Source: Gilliamella sp. wkB112
Lineage (GTDB): Bacteria > Pseudomonadota > Gammaproteobacteria > Enterobacterales > Orbaceae
NCBI RefSeq assembly: GCF_001690685.1
Contig: NZ_LZGL01000009.1
Span: 248,001 to 312,000, forward strand
Direction of reading: 5' to 3'
DNA length: 64,000 nucleotides
Position numbers and translations under genes: made by a program. Shown here in pieces: positions 31,328-40,011 of the stretch. The notes under the pieces are model-generated. The model was given only the letters and a program-made list of their open reading frames with translations, had not been told where the DNA came from and made no database searches. Each line of letters opens with the position of its first letter. The stretch's first letter is position 1.

Positions 31328-31642
31328 ATGGCTTGGTTCATTCTTATTATTGCCGGATTGTTTGAAACTGGCTGGGCAATTGGTCTCAAATATTCAGATA
31401 GTTTTAGCAAATTAACCTCGTCAATCATTACCATAATTTTAATGATTATCAGTATAGTGCTGCTAAGTATAGCCATGAAAAATCTTCCAGTTGGAATTGC
31501 ATATTTAGTGTGGACAGCTATTGGTGCAGTAGGTACGATTATTGGCGGGATAATCTTGTTTAATGATAGTTTCAGCATGGCGCAAGCTATTTGTATAGCG
31601 TTTATTATTGGTGGTGTGGTCGGTTTAAAGCTAGTATCATAA
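31328..31642 (+). CDS. SMR transporter of the SugE/Gdx (guanidinium exporter) type
   Basis: A 104-residue, four-helix small multidrug resistance protein. The membrane glutamate is in GLFETGWAIGLKYS, and NLPVGIAYLVWTAIGAVGTIIGG in helix 3 is typical of the Gdx (SugE) subtype, which exports guanidinium in studied examples. AAAGGAAC precedes the ATG. The 130-base upstream region was searched by eye for guanidine riboswitch motifs (ACGG loops) without success. It converges on a second SMR gene pair. Confidence 0.88.
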   Translation: MAWFILIIAGLFETGWAIGLKYSDSFSKLTSSIITIILMIISIVLLSIAMKNLPVGIAYLVWTAIGAVGTIIGGIILFNDSFSMAQAICIAFIIGGVVGLKLVS

Positions 31643-31681
31643 AACAATCTATAATTATTCTAACTGAATCATGCTAACTAA

Positions 31682-31996
31682 CTACATGGTCATATGTAAG
31701 CCCACAACCCCAATAATAATAATTGCTAACCCCAATAGCCGTGCAGTATTTTTGGGTTCATTAAACAGCAACATATTGGCTAATACCGATCCCGAAGTAC
31801 CAAGCCCTACCCAAACCGGGTAAATAATACTCAATTCAAGGTAGTGTAATGAAAAATAAAACAACAAAAATGAAACAAAAAAGCCTCCCCAGTATAGCAC
31901 TAAACGGAGCCAATTTTTTTGTTGGGCATATAACTTAAGGCCGACAGCACCAATAACCTCAAATATCGATGCGGTAAAAATTAATAGCCATCCCAT
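31682..31996 (-). CDS. SMR transporter subunit (YkkD/YvdS-like)
   Basis: A 104-residue four-helix SMR protein with membrane Glu in SIFEVIGAVGLK and the helix-3 segment YPVWVGLGTSGSVLANMLLF. It lies 41 bases downstream of another SMR gene in the same direction, the arrangement of heterodimeric SMR pairs such as YkkCD. AAAGGATAA precedes the ATG. The two partners would form an antiparallel heterodimer in the inner membrane (inference from known pairs). Substrate unknown. Confidence 0.82.
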   Translation of the reverse strand: MGWLLIFTASIFEVIGAVGLKLYAQQKNWLRLVLYWGGFFVSFLLFYFSLHYLELSIIYPVWVGLGTSGSVLANMLLFNEPKNTARLLGLAIIIIGVVGLHMTM

Positions 31997-32037
31997 AAAA
32001 TTATCCTTTACCTTTAACGCCTTATATAATCAAATAC

Positions 32038-32361
32038 TCAACTATCGGTGCGTTTAAGTTGCACTACCCCAATAATAATTAATGCCACAAAAAAGATTTG
32101 TAACATTTGTATATCCTTACCAAATAGGAATGCATCAATAACCGTAGCTCCAATAGCGCCAACGCCAGAAAATATTGCATACACAGTGCCTGTGGGAATG
32201 GTTTTACATGCATTAGTCAAAAAAGTAAAATCGATCATAATCAAGGTGATGATAATCAGCCACTGCCATAATTCTGTGGCAATGCTAAATCCTAAAATCC
32301 AACATAATTCAAAAAAGCAGGTCAATACCACAAAAGCCCACTCTTTATTCACGCTAAACAT
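32038..32361 (-). CDS. SMR transporter subunit (YkkC/YvdR-like)
   Basis: A 107-residue four-helix SMR protein. Membrane Glu is in CFFELCWILGFS, and IPTGTVYAIFSGVGAIGATV with Phe in place of Trp is like the YkkC/YvdR partner of paired SMRs. It is first in a two-gene operon with the gene at 31682-31996. It diverges from a TetR-family regulator gene across about 310 bases that carry a perfect 7+7 palindrome, the likely control site. Confidence 0.82.
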   Translation of the reverse strand: MFSVNKEWAFVVLTCFFELCWILGFSIATELWQWLIIITLIMIDFTFLTNACKTIPTGTVYAIFSGVGAIGATVIDAFLFGKDIQMLQIFFVALIIIGVVQLKRTDS

Positions 32362-32524
32362 AGCTACCCCGTTACCCTTGTTTTCGTTATTTATTGGTCG
32401 GTTTTGCTGTTATCAATAACCAGTGGTACTGACAGCAACAGATGGTTCGCAAACGTAAAAATCTGCCACCTAAAGATCTAATATAAGTTAAATTAATATT
32501 GAATATTTGCTATTATTTATTCAC

Positions 32525-32542
32525 TGTAGAAATAATTCTACA
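32525..32542. promoter_or_regulatory. Candidate TetR-family operator
   Basis: TGTAGAA-ATAA-TTCTACA is a perfect 7-bp inverted repeat with a 4-base spacer between the SMR pair and the divergent TetR gene. It is 130 bases from the regulator start and 163 from the SMR start. TetR proteins bind such dyads as dimers; the assignment is inference. Confidence 0.4.
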
Positions 32543-32671
32543 ATGAAGAAATATAAATGGCAACCCACAATTGCTGTTAAGTAAAGCCGTGACCTTAAAC
32601 TAAACGTTATTTTGCACGGTCAATAATAATAGCGATATAATATCAACGCTTTTCCGCGTTTGAGATTAACC

Positions 32672-33343
32672 ATGAAGAATCCAAATAAAATTAAAACTAC
32701 CGGACCTAAAGGCTTAGCTTCGCAAACAATGGTGAATGCTGCCATTGAATTTATGGAAGCTGTAGGTGATTCTAATTTTAGTTTGCGTAAATTGGCGAGT
32801 AAAATTGCCTGTGATCCAATGTCGCTACAATACCATTTTAAATCTAAAAAAGGCTTGGAACGAGCAATGGCCGAAGAGTTAACCCGCAGGATCACTACCA
32901 TTAGTGACTTAGAACCATGGGATCAACGCCTACAACATTTAGCTTATCAATACCGCGAGATCGCCCTTGCCTACCCCAACACCTTTAAATTAATGCAACA
33001 ATTTTGGAGCACCGGGCTAGCCGACTACATTCGCGCCGAATATGTGTGCCAAGCACTTACCGACGCCGGTTGCAATGATAATCAAGTCACCAGTTTTTGT
33101 TTAGGTTATTACGCCTGCATAATTGGTTTAGCGGCATCAGAAGCTGGTGGACTATTGCGCCCAGCTGACGAAACCGACATCCAAGACATTAAAAAATTAC
33201 CCGATCAAGGATTTGAACTAACTAAAAAACTGGCTCCCGCCTTCCAAGCCGTCGAGCCCGGACAAGTTTTTGCCTACACTGTGGATCTATTTATTGAAGG
33301 GATCAGAAAGGCATTACCAAAAAAATCACCGCCCGGCAATTAG
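32672..33343 (+). CDS. TetR/AcrR family transcriptional regulator
   Basis: The product is 223 residues. The N-terminal HTH is in MVNAAIEFMEAVGDSNFSLRKLASKIACDPMSLQYHFKSKKGLERAMAEEL (positions 16-66), followed by an all-helical ligand and dimer domain. The ATG at 32672 is preferred to an in-frame TTG twelve bases earlier. It probably represses the divergent SMR pair and itself, by position. Its codons are less AT-rich in the second half. Ends in a hairpin shared with ribB. Confidence 0.85.
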   Translation: MKNPNKIKTTGPKGLASQTMVNAAIEFMEAVGDSNFSLRKLASKIACDPMSLQYHFKSKKGLERAMAEELTRRITTISDLEPWDQRLQHLAYQYREIALAYPNTFKLMQQFWSTGLADYIRAEYVCQALTDAGCNDNQVTSFCLGYYACIIGLAASEAGGLLRPADETDIQDIKKLPDQGFELTKKLAPAFQAVEPGQVFAYTVDLFIEGIRKALPKKSPPGN

Positions 33344-33352
33344 CGGGGCGGT
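33321..33352 (-). terminator. Terminator of ribB, overlapping the TetR gene end
   Basis: ACCGCCC and GGGCGGT pair with an inner GC/GC extension; on the minus strand the hairpin is followed by TGATTTTTTT. It overlaps the last codons of the opposing TetR gene. Confidence 0.75.
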
Positions 33353-33367
33353 TAGTTAGTTATTATT

Positions 33368-34012
33368 TTAACCTACCATTGACTTACGGTAGGCAACAAT
33401 GTCTTCTATGGTGACTACCGGTAACTTGTGTTGTTTAGCAAATTTAACCACTTCTGGTGCTCTAGCCATGGTGCCATCATCATTAGTTAGTTCGCACAAT
33501 ACCGCAGCGGGTTTTAAACCTGCTAAAGTCACTAAATCAATCGAAGCCTCTGTATGACCGCGGCGAGTCAGAACGCCACCTTCTCTAGCAACTAATGGGA
33601 ATACATGACCTGGATGGTTTAAATCACTTGCTTTAGCATTATCAGCGACGGCAGCCTTAATGGTTGTGACACGATCAGCGGCCGAAACTCCGGTAGTCAC
33701 TCCTTCGGCAGCTTCAATCGAAATCGTAAATGCGGTGTTATTTTTGCTGGTATTATTGGCAACCATCATAGGTAATTGCAACTGTTGGCAACGGCTTAAA
33801 GGTAAACATAAACACACAATCCCACTACCATAGCGAATGGTCATTGCCATTTGTGCATTAGTAATTGTTTGTGCCGCCCAAATGATATCGCCTTCGTTTT
33901 CACGATCTTCATCGTCTAAAACTAACACCCCTTGACCGGCTTTAATTGAAGCAATAGCTTTTTGAACTCGCTCAACTGGGGAGCCAAATTCCTGTAAATT
34001 AAACTGATTCAT
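33368..34012 (-). CDS. ribB: 3,4-dihydroxy-2-butanone 4-phosphate synthase
   Basis: Converts ribulose 5-phosphate to the four-carbon precursor of riboflavin. The product is 214 residues (E. coli 217). [17 protein letters not shown] provides acidic metal ligands; [18 protein letters not shown] and [16 protein letters not shown] are conserved. It is the monofunctional form, without a fused ribA domain. Expression is controlled by the FMN riboswitch about 260 bases upstream. Single gene. Confidence 0.97.
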   Translation of the reverse strand: MNQFNLQEFGSPVERVQKAIASIKAGQGVLVLDDEDRENEGDIIWAAQTITNAQMAMTIRYGSGIVCLCLPLSRCQQLQLPMMVANNTSKNNTAFTISIEAAEGVTTGVSAADRVTTIKAAVADNAKASDLNHPGHVFPLVAREGGVLTRRGHTEASIDLVTLAGLKPAAVLCELTNDDGTMARAPEVVKFAKQHKLPVVTIEDIVAYRKSMVG

Positions 34013-34270
34013 GGTAAATACCTATCTCTTTATTATTTAAAATATTTATTATTTACCTAAATAGTAATAATGGTTGGTATTACTGAATAATAACGCAGTA
34101 AACCAGTGACTTAATCAGCAATTAGTTTCTAGCCGATAAGCCTTATTATGCTCACGTTAATACAGCCCATGTTAATACTATTTATGTAGCAATAAATTAA
34201 ATACCAGAATCAGGGCAAGTGCTTGACCATAGTGACTTTGCTTAACAGCAAATTATGAAAAGATAAGCAA

Positions 34271-34412
34271 CTCTCTTTCATCCAGACTGTAACTGTCGGC
34301 TTTGGAATTTCACCAAATCTGCTAGACCTTAATATCATTGCTAATAAAGGCTAAAAATATTAAGCGCTCGTGGGCTGTACCACCGGTGGGGACTTACACC
34401 CCGCCCTGAGAA
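34271..34412 (-). promoter_or_regulatory. FMN riboswitch (RFN element)
   Basis: On the minus strand the conserved blocks appear in order: CAGGGCGGGGTG, TCCCCACCGGTGGTA, AGCCCACGAGC, a variable P3 arm, GATTTGGTGAAATTCC, AAAGCCGACAGT, and the closing TCTGGATGAAAGAGA. It lies in the ribB leader. FMN binding turns ribB off. About 258 bases separate the aptamer from the start codon and form the expression platform. Confidence 0.95.
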
Positions 34413-34601
34413 TTTTGTCAGTTAACTGACATCTGTCACTATAATACAAAATGCATAAAAAAAACATGGATATTTTATTTGTGGCATCAACTTCTTAACT
34501 GTTCATATTTACTCAGTTGCCCCCGTGAGGGCAACCTCCGTTTAACTATAATAACTCATACATTTTTGGTGCGTTAGAAATCATATACCAAAGACTAAAT
34601 G

Positions 34602-35870
34602 CTAAGGATAAACACATGTTGCTGTATGGTTGAAGTATGGAGTGTATTGGTCAAGACTACCATCCACCCCATAGACAGTATAGTACCAAACTGAAGTTGT
34701 TTCGCTAGTCCAGTATAAGTTAGTCTGACCATGACGTTTAGCAAAGTTGGCATCATAATACAACTCTATATTTCCCCATTCGGTAAAAAAACCAGCTCCA
34801 ATACGACGCTGATAATGAGCTCCTCTGGTTGTGGAGTTGGTGAGTTCTTTTACTAGCGGCAGGCGATAACCCATCCCTCGGCACCAAGAATTGAGGGTAT
34901 AGTACGATGTGTTTCGATTTCCTGCACCAATGAACCACTGTTTTAAGACAAAGCCATATTTTAGCGCAGCTCTACCACCACTATCGTAACCAATTAATTC
35001 GAATGTTTGCGGTAAATCTGGTTTATTAGCATCCGTGGTGCCGGTTAGCGTAACGCGGACACTATTTCCACTGGCATTAGGTGTCATGGTAGCAGTAATA
35101 CCACCCAACGTAACTGATGGCCAAGTCAATGGTCCACTCCCCCCCACCATTAAATCAAAATATAAATTATTGGCACCAGTAGTTGGAAAGTTTAGATCGT
35201 AAGATGATGGAGAAGTCGATTGAATCAGAAAACCATTATTTGGACTCCATATGTCTGCAGGGCCAGCATACGAACCTCCACCATATTCCAAAATTGGTCT
35301 GGCATGACAGATGACAGGAGATGCTTTGGGGTTGATATAGTAAGTAGCGCTGCTACTCTTGAAAGTACGCTCATTCGGAGTTCCATATTGAGTAGTTAAA
35401 CTACCATCAGTGCCGGTTAAAACCACTTTATAAGGTGCTTTACAAATATTTAACTTTATATCTCGTCCCACTGTTTGGTCATCATTATCAGTAATATTAA
35501 CACTTAAACTACCAGTTACCTTTATACCATTTATTCCTTGACCATCACCATCATCATCTCCCCAATAGTTATTTGGCGCACCAATTAGTTCACTTAATGC
35601 TATATGATCAGTAGTTGGGGGGACTAGCATATTAATATCAGTGAAGCTTGCATCTAAATTTGGCAATTCTATTGGATTTTCTTTACTTGAGGTATTTGTT
35701 GCCGGAGTGATGCGAGTACCGTCGGATAAAGTAATACCTAATAGATCTTCAGTAGTGGTCGCTTTGGTAACCCCACCATCAAAAGTTAAATAAGGTTGAC
35801 TGCCATTAATAAAATTGGCCGTACTTGCGGATAAAGCCTGAATATTAACGGAATATGGTAATAATAACAT
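34602..35870 (-). CDS. Adhesin-like secreted protein, main reading frame (phase-OFF)
   Basis: The frame carries 422 codons from its first ATG at 35870, but that ATG sits inside the signal sequence: the same frame is open upstream to about 36140 and encodes SLAIVPMLLLPYSVNIQALSA, a signal-peptide core. The true start appears to be the ATG at 36154, out of frame by the present number of 7-bp repeats. After the signal come Ig-like beta-rich segments (residues 20-290), with WGDDDGDGQG, then a C-terminal C-type-lectin-like or DUF1566-like domain: WCRGMGYRLPLVKEL, YWTSE and a final TCVYP, likely disulfide bonded. It is probably an outer-surface or secreted binding protein. No partner gene. Confidence 0.7.
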   Translation of the reverse strand: MLLLPYSVNIQALSASTANFINGSQPYLTFDGGVTKATTTEDLLGITLSDGTRITPATNTSSKENPIELPNLDASFTDINMLVPPTTDHIALSELIGAPNNYWGDDDGDGQGINGIKVTGSLSVNITDNDDQTVGRDIKLNICKAPYKVVLTGTDGSLTTQYGTPNERTFKSSSATYYINPKASPVICHARPILEYGGGSYAGPADIWSPNNGFLIQSTSPSSYDLNFPTTGANNLYFDLMVGGSGPLTWPSVTLGGITATMTPNASGNSVRVTLTGTTDANKPDLPQTFELIGYDSGGRAALKYGFVLKQWFIGAGNRNTSYYTLNSWCRGMGYRLPLVKELTNSTTRGAHYQRRIGAGFFTEWGNIELYYDANFAKRHGQTNLYWTSETTSVWYYTVYGVDGSLDQYTPYFNHTATCVYP

Positions 35871-36154
35871 AGGTACTATGGCTAAAGATAATTTAGATAG
35901 ATGTTTTAAAGACTGGATTAATCTTAAGATTAGATATGCTATTAATGATAAGTGTGACTTTAGACTACAACTTAACTGCTGGTAAAAACCAGGTAATAAT
36001 GAAAGATCACCGTTCCGTGCACTTCTATTTATTCGGCTTAAGGTAAAAACAATACCTGAACTAAATCCCTGAACAAAATCGTGATTAAGAAAAGTTAAAA
36101 CATTGGTTTGCCAGCGCTGGTGTCTGGTGTCTGGTGTCTATAATGATACTTCAT
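35871..36154 (-). other. 5' part of the adhesin gene, split by frameshift at 7-bp repeats
   Basis: From the ATG at 36154 (preceded by GGCAGGATGTT, a usable ribosome site) the frame reads MKYHYRHQTPDTSAGKPMF and stops at TAA. The frame that joins the downstream protein has no ATG, GTG or TTG between its preceding stop (TAG near 36140) and 35870, yet it encodes 83 open codons starting QRWQTNVLTFLNHDF, just after the repeats. One or four repeat copies fuse the ATG to this frame, giving 512 or 519 residues. The long leader before the signal core is unusual. Confidence 0.7.
36118..36138 (-). repeat. Three tandem 7-bp repeats, candidate phase-variation tract
   Basis: TGGTGTC occurs three times in perfect tandem (GACACCA on the coding strand), 16 bases into the coding sequence that begins at 36154. 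It is bordered by the palindrome CCAGCGCTGG. A change of one unit shifts the frame by one; copy numbers 1, 4, 7 and so on are in frame. Confidence 0.85.
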
Positions 36155-36382
36155 AACATCCTGCCTGTCAATTAATTTACTGTTTTAATTCATGTTTTTA
36201 TGTTTGTTTGCTTAGTTACTAAGCTAAATCCATTTTTTTAGCTTTTTAATTATAACGACTTTAAAAAAATTGACTATTTTTTTACCTAAGAGATTTGTAA
36301 AGAAATGTAAATTTCAATATTTAATTGTTCCTGTTGGGTGTGACTTTGTAAGGTTTGAGCTTTCGGAATTAGCTTATTTTTA

Positions 36383-36525
36383 TACTGAAACATATAGTCC
36401 ATTGGAAACATCTTGACAGAAAGGTAAAGGTAGGGAAATTGAAAAACAGGGATTAACACTAATCCCTGTTTGTATGGATGTAGTAAAATAGCTAATTTAA
36501 AACTCACCACCACTAACGTCGCCAA
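36383..36525 (+). repeat. Intergenic repeat, long copy
   Basis: It begins CATATAGTCCATTGGAAACAT and continues CTTGACAGAAA, then the hairpin AACAGGGATTA/TAATCCCTGTT (36445-36470), then GCTAATTTAAAA and ACGTCGCCAAC. The copy at 44.7 kb has the same order of blocks. It lies downstream of potI in a 410-base gap otherwise without features; a 79-codon ORF inside it is judged spurious. Confidence 0.6.
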
Positions 36526-36554
36526 CCGCCATTAAACTAAGTTAAGTGGCGGTT
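36524..36554. terminator. Hairpin just past the pot operon
   Basis: AACCGCCA and TGGCGGTT pair around a 15-base loop, 16 bases after the potI stop. T-rich sequence (TTTTATAG) follows on the plus strand but not on the minus strand, so its role as the operon terminator is uncertain. Confidence 0.35.
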
Positions 36555-36569
36555 TTATAGTGAAAAAAA

Positions 36570-37571
36570 TTAACGCATGCGAATTTCACGCAAGCGGCGA
36601 CGTTCGGCACGGCGCATTAGCAGCCATGAAATAAAGCCAATAATTGCTACGATTAATAATATGATTGTAGCTAGCGCGTTTACTTGTGGATCGACCCCTA
36701 AACGCACTTTTGAAAATATCAGTTTTGGTAAGGTCATGGCACCAGGTCCAGTAACAAAGTTAGCAATGACCACATCGTCTAACGACAGGGTAAACGCCAG
36801 TAACCAACCTGAAACTAATGCCGGCGCGATCATTGGTAATGTAATAATGAAAAAGACTTTTAATGGATTTGCCCCTAAATCGAGAGCAGCTTCTTCAATT
36901 GACTTGTCCAATTCGCGCAAGCGGGCACTAATCACTACGGTAACGTACGCGGTACAAAAAGTTGCATGCGCCATCCAAATAGTTAATGCGCCACGATCTT
37001 TTGGCCATCCTAATACTTGCCCCATACCCACAAACAACAGTAATAAAGCCAAACCAGTAATTACATCCGGCATAACTAACGGTGCAGTGGTCATAAATGA
37101 AAACAGATTGGAACCACGGAAGCGCCTAAAACGAATAATCGCATAAGACGCTAGCGTACCTAGTATTAACGAGAATGTGGCCGCACCGGCAGCAATCGAC
37201 AAACTCAGCCCAACTGCTTTAAGTAACGTTTCATTGTGAACCAATTCAAAATACCATTTGGTAGAAAATTCCGCCCATACGGTAACCAATTTTGAACTAT
37301 TAAATGAGTAAATAATCAAAATAATCATTGGTACATATAAAAAGGCAAACACTACCAATAAAATTAGCCCTTTTAAACAATTACACATTAAAGCTAAAGT
37401 GACAATCGCGGTGACGATAATACTAAAGATAAAACAACTAATGTAAAAGCTACTACTACCAATTAATGTTAGTCCAGAAGCTGAGATCAAAATCGTCAAT
37501 AGCATAGAGCCTAACAATGAGGAGATAAAGACGATCAAGGCTGTTCGTAAAATAATTGATAAATTATTCAT
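36570..37571 (-). CDS. potI: Putrescine ABC transporter permease PotI
   Basis: Inner membrane permease of the PotFGHI putrescine importer. The product is 333 residues. From about residue 67 it aligns with E. coli PotI (281 residues): LYVPMIILIIYSFNSSKLVTVW, PLVMPDVITGLALLLLFV, and the EAA loop RLRELDKSIEEAALDLGANPLKVFF. The first 66 residues are an extra segment with two hydrophobic helices not present in E. coli PotI. It begins directly at the end of potH. Last gene of the operon. Confidence 0.94.
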   Translation of the reverse strand: MNNLSIILRTALIVFISSLLGSMLLTILISASGLTLIGSSSFYISCFIFSIIVTAIVTLALMCNCLKGLILLVVFAFLYVPMIILIIYSFNSSKLVTVWAEFSTKWYFELVHNETLLKAVGLSLSIAAGAATFSLILGTLASYAIIRFRRFRGSNLFSFMTTAPLVMPDVITGLALLLLFVGMGQVLGWPKDRGALTIWMAHATFCTAYVTVVISARLRELDKSIEEAALDLGANPLKVFFIITLPMIAPALVSGWLLAFTLSLDDVVIANFVTGPGAMTLPKLIFSKVRLGVDPQVNALATIILLIVAIIGFISWLLMRRAERRRLREIRMR

Positions 37572-38753
37572 TTATTTACCCCCCAATTGTCGATTTTGGA
37601 ACTTATTAAAGTAGTAAATCGGCACAATTAAGATTAATAACATCACGGTGGCAACGGCTGAGGCTGCAGGCCAATCATGGTTATTAAAGAATTCTGTCCA
37701 CAACTGAGTACCGATCATGATCCCTTCTGAAGGTCCTAATAGCTCAGGGATAACATACTCACCTACCGCCGGAATAAATACCAGCATACCACCTGCAATC
37801 ACCCCATTTTTAGTTAATGGCACAATAATTTTGAAGAAGGTTTTAATAGGTTTACAACCTAAATCTAAACTCGCTTCGATTAAAGTGGTGTCGACTTTAC
37901 TAAGTGATGTATAAATAGGTAATACCACAAAAGGTAAGTACGAATACACAATCCCTATATAAACTGCTAAATAGGTTTTCATGATGATCAGTGGATGTTC
38001 AATATCGATTAAACCTAACCATGCTAAAAAATTATTTAATAAACCATTAGGATTCAATATACCAATCCATGCATAAACACGGATCAGGAATGAAGTCCAA
38101 GATGGCAAAATAATCAACAATAATAAAATATTGCGGGTAGATGGTTTACACTGCGAAATCGCCCACGCCAATGGGTAACCAATCATTATGCACAATAATG
38201 TGGAAATGGCCGCCACTTTTAATGATTGTAAATAGGAATCAATATAAATGGTGTCACTAACTAGATTGACATAGTTACCGAAATTTAAGGCAATATTGAG
38301 CAAACCATCATCATAGCTTAATAAGTCAGTATAAGGTGGTACTGCCGCCACCATTTCGGAAAAACTGATTCTAAACACAATTAAAAATGGCAATAAGAAT
38401 AATAACAACATCCATAAATAAGGAATGGCTATTACAATTAATCGCCCATAGAGCGTCATTAAATCAGAATTACTTGGTTGTTTACGCAATTGTTTAAAGG
38501 CGTAATAAATGGCCACCAAGCCAACTGGGATAAATAATATACTGCCAGCAATAATTAGCCGATAAGCAAATTTAGATGGCTTGTAATAAGTTAAATATGC
38601 GCCCAAGCATGACAACAAAAAACTCAGTGTCATGGCAGTAAATAACGCATCTAAAAATAGATTGTCAAATGCACCAGTGGTTAAAAAACGCCAATAAACA
38701 TTGAGCAACACCAAGGCATTTAAAAATAAACCCAATAAAATGGATCGCATCAC
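37572..38753 (-). CDS. potH: Putrescine ABC transporter permease PotH
   Basis: The product is 393 residues against 317 in E. coli. The conserved part starts near residue 100: YGRLIVIAIPYLWMLLLFLLPFLIVF, then VAAVPPYTDLL, PLAWAISQCKPSTRNILLLL, ILPSWTSFLIRVYAW, and the EAA loop LIEASLDLGCKPIKTFFKI. The N-terminal extension of about 70 residues adds two or three hydrophobic helices, as in the neighbouring PotI. It pairs with PotI to form the membrane channel. It lies 15 bases after potG and abuts potI. Confidence 0.94.
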   Translation of the reverse strand: MMRSILLGLFLNALVLLNVYWRFLTTGAFDNLFLDALFTAMTLSFLLSCLGAYLTYYKPSKFAYRLIIAGSILFIPVGLVAIYYAFKQLRKQPSNSDLMTLYGRLIVIAIPYLWMLLLFLLPFLIVFRISFSEMVAAVPPYTDLLSYDDGLLNIALNFGNYVNLVSDTIYIDSYLQSLKVAAISTLLCIMIGYPLAWAISQCKPSTRNILLLLIILPSWTSFLIRVYAWIGILNPNGLLNNFLAWLGLIDIEHPLIIMKTYLAVYIGIVYSYLPFVVLPIYTSLSKVDTTLIEASLDLGCKPIKTFFKIIVPLTKNGVIAGGMLVFIPAVGEYVIPELLGPSEGIMIGTQLWTEFFNNHDWPAASAVATVMLLILIVPIYYFNKFQNRQLGGK

Positions 38754-38768
38754 TATATCCTCTTCGGT

Positions 38769-39905
38769 TTATTCAGTAAGAACCACACAACTATCTATTT
38801 CCCAAGACAGATTCACGCTATCACCCCAAGTCGGCATCCCTTTACGGTAACGATGCTCGTTTTGTAATTGCGCAATAATAATTTGCCCACTATGTAACTT
38901 AACGTGATAAATTGATAGATCACCTAGATAGGCAATTTCCACAACTTCGCCCACCGCAAAGTTGTAACCTTCTTCTGGGATTTCGTCACACAGTTTGATT
39001 TTTTCCGGGCGTAAGGCGACTTTGAATGGCACGCCTTCAACTGCCGGCGAATCATAGTCCACTTTTAATGGATGTTTAATCATTGGGCAACCAATGATCA
39101 AGCCATCTTCTAATGTTTCTTGCAAAATACCGTCAAAGATATTAACCGAACCAATAAACTCGGCACTATAACGGCTATTCGGGTGCTCATAAATTTCTTC
39201 CGGCTCACCAATTTGGATAAATTGCCCTTTATTCATGATAGCGATGCGCCCGGCCATAGTCATAGCTTCTTCTTGATCATGAGTAACCATTACGCAAGTA
39301 GCACCCACTTGTTCTAAAATGCTCACTACTTCTAGTTGCATACGGTCGCGAAGTTGCTTATCAAGTGCGCCCATTGGTTCATCAAGTAATAATAATTTTG
39401 GCCGTTTAGCTAAACTCCTAGCTAAGGCTACACGTTGCCTTTGACCACCAGACAATTGGTGCGGTTTGCGTTTTCCGAATTGTTCCATATGCACCAAGGC
39501 TAACATTTCTTCTACGCGTTGTTTAATTTCGTTGCGGTTTAACTTGTCTTGTTTTAAACCAAAAGCAATATTTTGCTCAACCGTCATGTGAGGAAATAAA
39601 GCATACGATTGAAACATCATATTAATTGGACGATTGTAAGGTGGCACTTGTGACAAGTCTTTACCATCTAAAATAATCTGTCCGGAAGTAGGTTGTTCAA
39701 AACCTGCAAGCATACGCAACAGTGTTGATTTACCACTGCCAGACGCCCCTAATAATGCAAAAATTTCACCGGTATAAATAGTGAGATTAACATCATCAAC
39801 GGCATAATAATCGTCATTGAAAACTTTAGTTAAGTTTTTGATCTCCAGTAATGGAGTTATCATCTTTTTTTTAGGCTGTACCTGAATTGTTGTTTTATTG
39901 TTCAC
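38769..39905 (-). CDS. potG: Putrescine ABC transporter ATP-binding protein PotG
   Basis: The product is 378 residues (E. coli 377). A GTG at 39905 follows GAGG by six bases; an upstream TTG at 39932 has no site. Walker A GASGSGKST, Q-loop MMFQSYALFPHMTVEQ, signature LSGGQRQRVALARSL, Walker B LLLLDEPMGALD, and a C-terminal TOBE-like regulatory domain with VALRPEKIKL and EIDSCVVLTE. It energises putrescine import. Second gene of the operon, about 107 bases after potF. Confidence 0.96.
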   Translation of the reverse strand: MNNKTTIQVQPKKKMITPLLEIKNLTKVFNDDYYAVDDVNLTIYTGEIFALLGASGSGKSTLLRMLAGFEQPTSGQIILDGKDLSQVPPYNRPINMMFQSYALFPHMTVEQNIAFGLKQDKLNRNEIKQRVEEMLALVHMEQFGKRKPHQLSGGQRQRVALARSLAKRPKLLLLDEPMGALDKQLRDRMQLEVVSILEQVGATCVMVTHDQEEAMTMAGRIAIMNKGQFIQIGEPEEIYEHPNSRYSAEFIGSVNIFDGILQETLEDGLIIGCPMIKHPLKVDYDSPAVEGVPFKVALRPEKIKLCDEIPEEGYNFAVGEVVEIAYLGDLSIYHVKLHSGQIIIAQLQNEHRYRKGMPTWGDSVNLSWEIDSCVVLTE

Positions 39906-40011
39906 TCTTTTTTCCTCATAACAACAAGCCAAAAAAAACGAGACGGAAAGATTAAATCAATCCTTCCGTCTATAATTAAACGAGTAATTAACTCTAAATT
40001 TACTAAATCAC

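Noticed and set aside
32048-32419. A 123-codon plus-strand ORF opposite an SMR gene
   Set aside because: The minus strand encodes a clear SMR protein; the opposite frame is a coding shadow.
36286-36525. A 79-codon minus-strand ORF after potI
   Set aside because: It lies within an intergenic repeat that recurs elsewhere without this frame, and has no ribosome site or recognisable composition.
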